Positions 1 through 6,586 of a stretch of 14,041 nucleotides of DNA are shown piece by piece. The position numbers and the translations under genes were made by a program. This DNA comes from an uncultured Clostridia bacterium (lineage in GTDB: Bacteria > Bacillota > Clostridia > TANB77 > CAG-508). A model generated the notes under the pieces. It was not told where the DNA came from. It saw only the letters and a list, made by a program, of their open reading frames with translations, and did not search any database. Every line of letters begins with the position of its first letter. Position 1 is the first letter of the stretch. The stretch covers positions 1-14,041 of the forward strand of contig CALXVO010000022.1 in assembly GCA_944392065.1 (NCBI GenBank). The letters run 5' to 3'.

Positions 1-119
1 AAATGCAAGCCTACACGCCACATCCAAAGGCGGACTCCCTTTAATCTATTGTTGGTTCTAAAATTCCAGTCTACACGTACTACGCAGGGAATTAATTATT
101 TAATTATTATCTTTAATGT
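1..119 (-). ncRNA. ssrS: Probable 6S RNA (5' part, truncated by window edge)
   Basis: 6S RNA binds the housekeeping RNA polymerase holoenzyme and mimics an open promoter. Read on the minus strand, this stretch carries, in order, TTCCCTGCG, TTTTAGAACCAACA, AAAGGGAGTCC and a small CGCC/GGCG hairpin. From memory this order and wording resemble the 5' half of Firmicutes 6S RNAs: closing stem, then 5' side of the central bubble. The segment is noncoding, richer in G+C than its surroundings, and lies just downstream of a good promoter at 126-154. The 3' half, which would pair with it and complete a molecule of about 180-200 nt, lies outside the window. The 5' end is inferred from the promoter and could be nearer 95 if processed. 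Another structured RNA remains possible. Confidence 0.6.
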
Positions 120-125
120 ATTTAT

Positions 126-154
126 ATATTATCATATTAATCTATTTTTGGCAA
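126..154 (-). promoter_or_regulatory. Sigma-A type promoter for the probable 6S RNA
   Basis: On the minus strand a -35 box TTGCCA (149-154) is separated by exactly 17 nt from a -10 box TAATAT (126-131). TGA directly before it makes an extended -10 (TGATAATAT). The expected start point is near 119. It lies about 50 nt past the truB stop and points away from truB, so it drives an independent transcript into the structured segment at the left edge. Confidence 0.7.
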
Positions 155-207
155 GTATATTTTTGCATTTTACAAGTAATTCACAAATGAATGTTACCAA
201 ATAGATA

Positions 208-1092
208 TTAGACAATTTCTCTTTTTAATAATTGCTTTTCTATACTTCCTATTCCTATAAATCTGCTATTTTCATCATAGATTCTATACATTCCATCCTG
301 TAAGGAATGGGCTAATTTTACACCATTAGAAAACAATGTTAATTTTTTCTCATTTAATATAATTTTATTTTCTTCTCCATAAAGTTTAATAAATAATTGC
401 TCTATTGAAATAATGTTTTTTTGCACAAATTCTTCATTTTCTATATTTTTCTCTAAATCATCTATCTTTATACTATCTTTTATATTAAATATTCCTACTT
501 TTGTTCTATTTAGTTCTTTCATATATCCAACTGTTCCCATTTTTGTTGCAATATCTTCACATAAACTTCTAATATATGTACCTTTTGAACATTTCACCGT
601 GAAATATATTAAATTTTCTTTTTTATCTATTTTATTTAACCTTATGCTATATATTTCAATTTCTCTTGGCTCTATTTCTACTTTAATATTTTTTCTAGCA
701 TATTCATATAGTTTTTTTCCATTTACTTTAATAGCAGAATACATGGGTGGAGTTTGCATTTGCTTTCCGATAAAAGAATTTAGTATATTCACAACTATTT
801 CTTCTTGTAGCTTACCAATATCCACATTTTGTTCTTCTATAACTTTACCCTCGGAATCTGCAGTATCAGTTTTCTGCCCTAATTTTAAAGTAACTTCATA
901 TTCTTTATCATGATTTATTAAATAAAAAGAAAGTTTAGTTCCCTTTCCTATTAAAATTGGTAGCAAACCTGTTGCATTAGGATCCAAAGTACCTGTATGT
1001 CCGACCTTTGCATTAAAAATGTGTTTTACTTTATTTACTACATCATGTGAAGTAAATCCTTTTTCTTTATTAATTAAAATAATACCATCCAA
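208..1092 (-). CDS. truB: tRNA pseudouridine(55) synthase TruB
   Basis: TruB converts U55 of the tRNA T-loop to pseudouridine in the cytoplasm. The 294-residue protein starts with the family's usual DGII...KGFTSHDVV segment. It has the catalytic-loop motif GHTGTLDP with the catalytic Asp at residue 37, and the later KCSKGTYIRSL motif near residue 170. Length is normal for a bacterial TruB; the last 60 or so residues correspond to the C-terminal PUA-like region. The start is a TTG, chosen because GGAGGA lies at the right distance upstream and no in-frame ATG precedes the conserved N-terminus. It is the last gene of the rimP-nusA-infB operon, about 190 nt after nrnA. No hairpin with a U-run was found after its stop codon, so the operon's end is unclear. 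Confidence 0.95.
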   Translation of the reverse strand: MDGIILINKEKGFTSHDVVNKVKHIFNAKVGHTGTLDPNATGLLPILIGKGTKLSFYLINHDKEYEVTLKLGQKTDTADSEGKVIEEQNVDIGKLQEEIVVNILNSFIGKQMQTPPMYSAIKVNGKKLYEYARKNIKVEIEPREIEIYSIRLNKIDKKENLIYFTVKCSKGTYIRSLCEDIATKMGTVGYMKELNRTKVGIFNIKDSIKIDDLEKNIENEEFVQKNIISIEQLFIKLYGEENKIILNEKKLTLFSNGVKLAHSLQDGMYRIYDENSRFIGIGSIEKQLLKREIV

Positions 1093-1170
1093 ATCTATTC
1101 CTCCATATTTTACTTAATCTTTATTAACTTCTAACATAATTAAGAGGCAAATAAACAGTTACAATTCACG

Positions 1171-1219
1171 GTTATTTTTGTCAGAGCAATGTATTTTTAA
1201 TTTTATGTTGGAGTACTTA
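1171..1219. repeat. Copy 1 of a ~50-bp direct repeat flanking nrnA
   Basis: This spacer segment resembles 2272-2322. The best-conserved core is ttttaattttatgttggagt (1195-1214), identical to 2298-2317, followed by one mismatch and ctta in both. Upstream of the core the copies align more loosely with small gaps (gttNttttt...aatg...). It lies between the nrnA stop and the truB start; the partner copy lies between rbfA and nrnA. Confidence 0.7.
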
Positions 1220-1278
1220 AGGTGGGAACCCACAAGCTTACATTTAAGAGAAGTGAGATATGGGATGTGGTTACTACT
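1215..1278. other. Structured spacer segment of unknown role after nrnA
   Basis: This stretch of about 64 nt differs in composition from the AT-rich spacers around it. It contains the perfect self-complementary gtgggaacccac (1222-1233), the palindromes cttaag and aagctt, and a purine-rich run aagagaagtgagatatggga. No coding potential is apparent and no riboswitch or leader family was recognised. No U-run follows the hairpin on either strand, so it is not an obvious terminator. Confidence 0.4.
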
Positions 1279-2229
1279 CTATATTACAGCCTTTATTTGT
1301 CTTAGAATCTTTTCTTTTGCTTGTTCAATTGTACATTGCATAGTAGCACCTGCTGCACGTATGTGTCCTCCTCCTCCGAGTAAAATGCATACGTCTGAAA
1401 CATTTACATATTCGTTTGACCTCATAGAAACTTTGCAACCTTTATCTGTTTGACGTAAAAATACAGAAACTTCAACGCCTTCAATATCTCTTCCTGTTTC
1501 TACTATACCTTCATGGTCGCCATTTTCAGCATTTACTTTTTCTTCATCTTCTTTTGTAATATATGTAAACGCTACTTTTCCCCCTTCAAAAAATTCTAGT
1601 CTATCTGCTGCAATCCTATTTAATTCGAAATTTGCTCTAGTCTTAGTCTGCAAAACCTTTCTATAGATTTTCGAAACATTTATACCTTTATTTAAAAGCC
1701 ATGCAACAAATTCAAAAGTTTCTGCTGTTACACCAGAGTATTTAAAACCGCCAGTATCTGTAATAATTCCTGTTAAAATACAAGTTCCTATATCTTTTGT
1801 AATTTCAATTTTAAAATATTCAAGCACTACTAAAAGAATTTGTGCACATGCAGGTGCATCTGGACTTACATAGTTTATATCTCCAAACATTGTATTACTA
1901 CTATGATGATCAATGGATGCTTTTACTGTAGCATTTTCAAAGTAGTTGGAAAACCCATTTAGCATTTTCATTGTTGCACAGTCTACCGAAATAGCCAAAT
2001 CGTATTTCTCAATGTCCGATTCTTTTTTTATTTCTTCAGCTCCGGGCAAAAATTCAAATGTACGTGGATACTCTGGAATAATAATATCTGGATTTTTTCC
2101 ATATTGTTTTAATGCATGATACAAGGCAAGCCCTGTTCCAATAGCATCTCCGTCTGGGTTTTCATGTGTTAAAATAACAATTGACTCTGCTTTATCAATT
2201 TCTTCTAAAATATTATCTAAAGTACTCAT
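1279..2229 (-). CDS. nrnA: DHH-family phosphoesterase, NrnA-type nanoRNase / pAp phosphatase
   Basis: NrnA-type enzymes degrade 2-5 nt RNAs to mononucleotides and dephosphorylate 3'-phosphoadenosine 5'-phosphate, using two metal ions. The 316-residue protein has the DHH motif series: NPDGD at 24-28, an Asp in SVDCA near residue 83, the DHH triad at 107-109 and TDTGGF at 157-162. The C-terminal DHHA1 substrate loop GGGGHIRAAG is at 285-294. Length matches the family. The ATG start is preceded by GAGAGGAA. It sits between rbfA and truB, an arrangement I recall from clostridial operons but not from Bacillus subtilis, where it is encoded elsewhere. The gene is bracketed by two copies of a diverged ~50-bp repeat. 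Substrate preference cannot be read from sequence; a cyclic-dinucleotide or linear-dinucleotide phosphodiesterase role is an alternative within this family. Confidence 0.88.
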   Translation of the reverse strand: MSTLDNILEEIDKAESIVILTHENPDGDAIGTGLALYHALKQYGKNPDIIIPEYPRTFEFLPGAEEIKKESDIEKYDLAISVDCATMKMLNGFSNYFENATVKASIDHHSSNTMFGDINYVSPDAPACAQILLVVLEYFKIEITKDIGTCILTGIITDTGGFKYSGVTAETFEFVAWLLNKGINVSKIYRKVLQTKTRANFELNRIAADRLEFFEGGKVAFTYITKEDEEKVNAENGDHEGIVETGRDIEGVEVSVFLRQTDKGCKVSMRSNEYVNVSDVCILLGGGGHIRAAGATMQCTIEQAKEKILRQIKAVI

Positions 2230-2271
2230 TTACGTTCCTCTCTTTTTTAAAACTTATTATTACAAATTATA

Positions 2272-2322
2272 GTTGTTTTTTGCCGGATTAATGCATATTT
2301 TAATTTTATGTTGGAGTGCTTA
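2272..2322. repeat. Copy 2 of a ~50-bp direct repeat flanking nrnA
   Basis: This is the counterpart of 1171-1219, in the same orientation. Its 20-bp core (2298-2317) is identical to that copy. It fills most of the rbfA-nrnA spacer and ends about 40 nt before the nrnA ribosome binding site. Confidence 0.7.
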
Positions 2323-2337
2323 TTATATTTATGCAAT

Positions 2338-2703
2338 CTAGCTTTGTTCTTCTTTTTTTACATTTAATTCTTTCAAAATAGAATCAATTTTTGCTCCATG
2401 TTCCATTGAATCATCAATCTCGAAAACAAGTTCTGGAGTAATCCTTAAATTTACTGTTTTTGCTAATCTTGACCTTATAAACCCTGAAGATTCTTTTAAT
2501 CCATCCATAGTATTTTTTATATTTTTAGAATTCAAAATACTCACATATACTTTTGCATATTTGAAATCTGGAGTTATTTTTACTCTTGTTACACTAAGCA
2601 TTCCAGTAACATTTGGATTTTTAAGTTCATAATTAAGCACTTGGCTTAATTCTTTTTTTAGCTCTTCATTAATTCTATTTAATCTCGCTTCATTTTTCGG
2701 CAC
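2338..2703 (-). CDS. rbfA: 30S ribosome-binding factor RbfA
   Basis: RbfA is a small KH-like protein that binds the immature 30S subunit near the 5' helix of 16S rRNA during late maturation and cold adaptation. The 121-residue product has the usual N-terminus (RINEELKKELSQVL), the central VTRVKITPDFKYAKVYVS strand-helix region at about 38-58, and the LRITPELVFEIDDSMEHG C-terminal motif. Length is typical. The start is GTG, supported by AAGGAGGAA about 9 nt upstream. It follows infB after a 201-nt spacer filled by a large palindromic element. Bacillus has the small gene ylxP between infB and rbfA; it is absent here. Confidence 0.95.
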   Translation of the reverse strand: MPKNEARLNRINEELKKELSQVLNYELKNPNVTGMLSVTRVKITPDFKYAKVYVSILNSKNIKNTMDGLKESSGFIRSRLAKTVNLRITPELVFEIDDSMEHGAKIDSILKELNVKKEEQS

Positions 2704-2755
2704 TTGTTTAATTCCTCCTTGTTATTTGCGCAAAAGGAGTACGTCCCCAATTGCA

Positions 2756-2899
2756 AAAACCAATTATCTTTCATATTTTACTAGTTTTGAAAAGAATTGT
2801 GTTTTGGCTAGGCGCGCAAATTAAAAATTTATGAGGCGTACTCTTTGTACGTTGATTAAATTTTTAATTTGCAGCAACAACGCCAAAACCAATTATCTT
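2756..2899. repeat. Nested palindromic element between infB and rbfA, bordered by short direct repeats
   Basis: The core at 2796-2894 folds on itself. The outer arms are gttttggc (2801-2808) and gccaaaac (2882-2889), extended by aattg/caatt with one bulged T. The middle arms are a perfect 16-bp inverted repeat, gcaaattaaaaattta (2816-2831) against 2857-2872. The apical hairpin is cgtac-tcttt-gtacg (2837-2851). The 15-mer aaaaccaattatctt occurs directly repeated at 2756-2770 and 2885-2899, and a relative of the apical sequence (aaaggagtacgt) lies at 2733-2744. It has no coding capacity and looks like a small mobile or repetitive palindromic unit rather than a terminator, as no U-run follows on either strand. 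Confidence 0.7.
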
Positions 2900-2904
2900 C
2901 AAAA

Positions 2905-5883
2905 CTAAACTCTTTTTACTTCTTCCATAACATACACCTCAATAATGTCTCCCTCTTTAATATCATTGTATTTTTCTATTTGAATACCACATTCGAATCC
3001 TTTTGTAACCTCTTTTACGTCATCTTTAAAACGTTTTAAAGATGCTAATTTTCCTTCATGGATTACTACATTTTCACGAATTACTCTTACTCCTGCATTT
3101 CTTTCTACTCTTCCGTCTAATACGTAAGCTCCTGCAATGGTTCCTACACTGGATACCTTGAAGGTTTGTCTTACTTCTACATTACCTATTACTTTTTCTT
3201 CATATACTGGAGCAAGCATTCCCTTCATTGCTGCTTCTACATCTTCTATTGCATTATAGATGACAGAATATTGTTTTATTTCTACCCCATCTTTTTCTGC
3301 CATATCTTTTGCTTCCATTACTGGCCTAACATTAAACGCAATAATAATTGCTTTCGCTGCTTTTGCAAGTTGTACATCAGATTCTGTCACAGCCCCAACT
3401 GCAGAGTGAATTACTCTTACTTTTACTTCCTCATTAGACAATTTTTCTAGCGATTGTTTTAATGCTTGTGCTGTTCCTTGAACATCTGCTTTAACTATTA
3501 TATCTAACCCTTTTAAATTTTCGCTCTCCATTTTTTCAAACAGATTGCTTAATGTTACCTTACTTTGTTCTGCTAATTCTTTTTCTCTTTCTTGGCGTTT
3601 TCTTCTTTCAATTAAATGCTTTGCCATTTTTTCATCTTTTACTTCATAGAATACTTCTCCTGCTTCTGGTACATTTGTAAGCCCCATAACCTCCACTGGT
3701 GTAGATGGACCTGCTTTTTTTATTTTTTGCCCTTTATCATTTTTCATTGCTCTAATTCTACCAATAGATGTGCCTACTACTATTGTATCGCCCTCGTCTA
3801 ATGTTCCTCTTTGCACTAATATTGATGCTATTGGTCCTTTGGCTTTATCAAGTCTAGCCTCAATAACAGTTCCTTTTGCTTGTTTCCTTGGATTTGCTTT
3901 TAACTCCTTCATGTCTGCAACTAGTAGTACCATTTCTAATAAATTTTCTATATTAATATGTTTTTTGGCAGAAATTGGAACAAATATGGTGTCTCCACCC
4001 CATTCTTCTGGAACTAGTTCATATTCCATTAATTCTTGTTTAATTTTTTCTACATTTGCTCCTGGTAAATCTATTTTATTTACAGCAACAACAATTGGAA
4101 TTTCTGCTGCTTTTGCATGATTAATTGCCTCAATTGTTTGTGGCATTACACCATCATCTGCTGCAACTACTAATATTGCTATATCTGTAATTTGTGCACC
4201 TCTTGCCCTCATACTTGTAAAGGCTTCATGACCTGGTGTGTCTAAGAATGTAATTTCTCTTCCGCTTACGTTTACTTTATAAGCACCAATGTGTTGTGTA
4301 ATTCCTCCTGCTTCTCCTTCTATTACATTTGTACTTCTAATAGCATCTAATAGCGATGTTTTACCATGGTCAACGTGTCCCATTACAACAACTACTGGTG
4401 GTCTTGGTTCTAGTTCGTCTGGAGTATCTTCTGTATCATCAAATAGTATGTCCTCTTCTTTTATTTCTGCCTTTTTGTTTGCAGTAATGCCAAACTCACT
4501 TGCAACTAAATATGCAGTATCAAAGTCTAGCGTGTTGTTAATAGTAGCCATTATTCCTAGACTGAATAATTTCTTTATAACTTCTGCAGTAGTCTTTTTC
4601 ATTTCCTGTGCAAAATCTTTTACAGTAATATTTTCTGGAATTGTTATTTCTTTAAGCTCAAATATTTTTTGCTTATTTCTTTCCTCTTCATCTTTTTGCA
4701 TTTTCTTTTTGTTTCTTTTTCCTCTTGCTGTTGTTAAGTCATAATACTCAAGCATTCCTCCATCTTGCTCAGAAAACATATTTGATAATTTATCTACTTG
4801 TTTTAGATCTTTTAATTTTCCACTATCAAATTCATCAAATTGATTACTTCTTCTTGATTTATTTGCCTTTTTATTTGTTTTGCTATCATCATATTGGCGA
4901 CTTGCTTTTTGCTTGTCTATTGCTTTACTACTATAATCCCTTTGCGATTCTTTTTCAGGCATCTCAATAGTCATTATATTTTTAATATTTTTATCTAGAC
5001 CTTTTTCATCCAATGGTCTTCTTCCATTATTAAATCTTCCATTATTAAATCTTCCATTTTGATTATTTCGATAGTTATTTCCGTTTTGATTACTCCTACC
5101 ATTTTTATCATTATTTTGGTTATTTCTATAGTTTTGGTTTCCGCCATTATTATTTTTGTAATTATTATTTCTATTATTTTGATTTCTATTATTATTTCTA
5201 AAATTATTATTTTTATTATCAAAATTTCTATTTTGAGGTCTATTTTCCTTCACTAATTCATGTTTATCTTCTGGTACCTTTACTTCTTTTACCTCATTTT
5301 TTTCTATTGGCTTCTCTTCTTTTATTTCTGCCACCTTTACTATTTCTTCTCTTTTTGCTTGTTTATTTTCTTCTTTTCTTGGTTCTTCTTTAGGCTTAAG
5401 TCCGAAAAGTTCGCTTACAGTAAGAGGTTTTGTTTGTTTGTTTCTATATACAATGTTATAGTCCTTATTATTGCTTCTTTCCACAAATCCAATACCCTTT
5501 TTGCTATGTTCTTGTGATTTATTATTTGCTTGCATATCTTTTTCTTCTTCTGAAATTATAACTTCTCTTCTGATAATAACAGGAGTTTCGCTTTTCTTTG
5601 AATTTGAAGAAGTAGTGACTTTTTTATTGATTTTAGAGTCCAATTTTCCTGTTTTGTCTTCGCCTTTTTTAGGAGATGGATTTTGTCCTTCGCTTTCAGA
5701 CTTTTTAGCAGATGAGTTTTCTGCTTTATTTCCATTTCCGTTTATACTTTTTTTAATTATATTTGCTTGTTCATCATCAACAGCACTTAAGTGACTAGTT
5801 ACATCAATTCCCAAGCCATTTGCTATTTTTATAACCTCTTTGCTTGTTAATCCTACTTCTTTTGCTATTTCGTGTATTTTCAT
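2905..5883 (-). CDS. infB: Translation initiation factor IF-2
   Basis: IF-2 is the GTPase that places fMet-tRNA on the 30S subunit and promotes subunit joining. The 992-residue protein begins with an IF2_N helical domain (MKIHEIAKEVGLTSKEV). A long charged linker follows, including an extreme Asn/Arg-rich tract at about 215-290. A second IF2_N domain is at about 410-460. The GTPase domain has GHVDHGKT at 502-509, DTPGH at 548-552, NKID at 602-605 and SAKK at 638-641. Domains II-IV follow, ending in the C-terminal fMet-tRNA-binding region. The start at 5883 is preferred over an in-frame ATG at 5907 because it gives the canonical N-terminus and sits 1 nt after the ylxQ stop (TAA-A-ATG), implying translational coupling. 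The protein is longer than B. subtilis IF-2 because of the linker. Confidence 0.97.
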   Translation of the reverse strand: MKIHEIAKEVGLTSKEVIKIANGLGIDVTSHLSAVDDEQANIIKKSINGNGNKAENSSAKKSESEGQNPSPKKGEDKTGKLDSKINKKVTTSSNSKKSETPVIIRREVIISEEEKDMQANNKSQEHSKKGIGFVERSNNKDYNIVYRNKQTKPLTVSELFGLKPKEEPRKEENKQAKREEIVKVAEIKEEKPIEKNEVKEVKVPEDKHELVKENRPQNRNFDNKNNNFRNNNRNQNNRNNNYKNNNGGNQNYRNNQNNDKNGRSNQNGNNYRNNQNGRFNNGRFNNGRRPLDEKGLDKNIKNIMTIEMPEKESQRDYSSKAIDKQKASRQYDDSKTNKKANKSRRSNQFDEFDSGKLKDLKQVDKLSNMFSEQDGGMLEYYDLTTARGKRNKKKMQKDEEERNKQKIFELKEITIPENITVKDFAQEMKKTTAEVIKKLFSLGIMATINNTLDFDTAYLVASEFGITANKKAEIKEEDILFDDTEDTPDELEPRPPVVVVMGHVDHGKTSLLDAIRSTNVIEGEAGGITQHIGAYKVNVSGREITFLDTPGHEAFTSMRARGAQITDIAILVVAADDGVMPQTIEAINHAKAAEIPIVVAVNKIDLPGANVEKIKQELMEYELVPEEWGGDTIFVPISAKKHINIENLLEMVLLVADMKELKANPRKQAKGTVIEARLDKAKGPIASILVQRGTLDEGDTIVVGTSIGRIRAMKNDKGQKIKKAGPSTPVEVMGLTNVPEAGEVFYEVKDEKMAKHLIERRKRQEREKELAEQSKVTLSNLFEKMESENLKGLDIIVKADVQGTAQALKQSLEKLSNEEVKVRVIHSAVGAVTESDVQLAKAAKAIIIAFNVRPVMEAKDMAEKDGVEIKQYSVIYNAIEDVEAAMKGMLAPVYEEKVIGNVEVRQTFKVSSVGTIAGAYVLDGRVERNAGVRVIRENVVIHEGKLASLKRFKDDVKEVTKGFECGIQIEKYNDIKEGDIIEVYVMEEVKRV
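5021..5060 (-). repeat. 15-bp tandem repeat inside the infB linker
   Basis: The unit cttccattattaaat is present as two identical copies (5021-5035, 5036-5050) plus a partial third. It encodes repeated FNNGR on the minus strand, within the Asn-rich linker of IF-2. It keeps the frame, so copy-number change would lengthen or shorten the linker by 5 residues. Confidence 0.8.
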
Positions 5884-5884
5884 T

Positions 5885-6208
5885 TTACCCAATAGCTTCA
5901 CCCCCATTAATTATTTTTATAATTTCTTTTGAAAAATTTATATCTTTTATTCCTACTATAGCTTTATTATTTTTTCCTATAGCTTCGCTAATTTCATCAA
6001 TGCTCAAATATTCAAATATAGGTACTTTCTTATTATCGCATATACTATTAAATTTCATTTTCGTCCTTTCCGCTGCATCTGTGGCAATAATTATTAACTT
6101 TACTTTATTTTTTTCTATAGATTGCATACATGCCTCAGTTCCAAAAACTATTTTCCCAGCGCGTGTTGCTAATCCAAGTAGTCCACATATTTTCTTACTA
6201 TTTATCAA
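5885..6208 (-). CDS. ylxQ: L7Ae/L30e-family ribosomal-like protein YlxQ
   Basis: This is a small K-turn RNA-binding type protein of the L7Ae/L30e/S12e family, present in the Firmicutes nusA-infB operon; its cellular role is not well defined. The 107-residue product has the typical LLGLATRAGKIVFGTEA N-terminal motif and a central LIIIATDAAERT segment, which are the family's RNA-binding elements. The start is TTG at 6208, supported by AGGGGTG about 8 nt upstream. It overlaps the end of ylxR by 11 nt, and its stop is 1 nt before the infB ATG, so ylxR, ylxQ and infB should be translationally coupled. Confidence 0.9.
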   Translation of the reverse strand: MINSKKICGLLGLATRAGKIVFGTEACMQSIEKNKVKLIIIATDAAERTKMKFNSICDNKKVPIFEYLSIDEISEAIGKNNKAIVGIKDINFSKEIIKIINGGEAIG

Positions 6209-6458
6209 TAATTACACCCCTTAGCTTATCATAGATTTCATCAGCTATTTTGGCTTCGAAAGCTCTTTCCAATCTTTTAGTTTTTATAGCTTTTTCAAGG
6301 CATGTTATATTATCGCAAATATATGCTCCTCTTCCTTGTGCTTTTCCAGTTCTATCTATACTGATGTTTCCTTCTTTATTTTTTACTATTCTTATAAGAT
6401 TTTTTTTGTTTTTTTGTGAATTACAACCTATACAAGTTCTTTGTGGTAAACTTTTCAA
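6198..6458 (-). CDS. ylxR: YlxR-family RNA-binding/nucleoid protein
   Basis: YlxR (DUF448) is a small basic protein; the fold suggests RNA binding, and family members have been linked to transcription regulation and to RNase P. The 86-residue product shows the diagnostic RTCIGC motif (Cys at about 9 and 12), a central RGAYIC motif and a second Cys in the CDNITC segment. The start is TTG at 6458, supported by GAGG about 9 nt upstream; no ATG is available before the conserved RTCIGC. It follows nusA after a 128-nt AT-rich spacer in which I see no gene or clear hairpin. Confidence 0.92.
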   Translation of the reverse strand: MKSLPQRTCIGCNSQKNKKNLIRIVKNKEGNISIDRTGKAQGRGAYICDNITCLEKAIKTKRLERAFEAKIADEIYDKLRGVIIDK

Positions 6459-6586
6459 ATTAAAACCTCTTTCCCCTTTTATTGTATTCAGCTTGTTTTA
6501 TATTATTCTTTTTGACTTTTAGCTTCTAAGTGTTTTCTGTTTTTTGAACTATTTTATTGGTATTTATTTTCTTTACTTGCTTCTTC

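Noticed and set aside
155..207. Terminator for truB
   Set aside because: Only a 5-bp attca/tgaat hairpin is present, without a U-run in the correct direction.
1178..1453. Plus-strand open frame over the nrnA 3' end and the structured spacer
   Set aside because: Most of it is antisense to the conserved DHHA1 domain of nrnA; it has no ribosome binding site or family motif.
4995..5256. Open frames on both strands, Ile-rich or Ser-rich, within the infB linker region
   Set aside because: They are out-of-frame readings of the Asn-rich, low-complexity infB linker, with no ribosome binding site and extreme composition.
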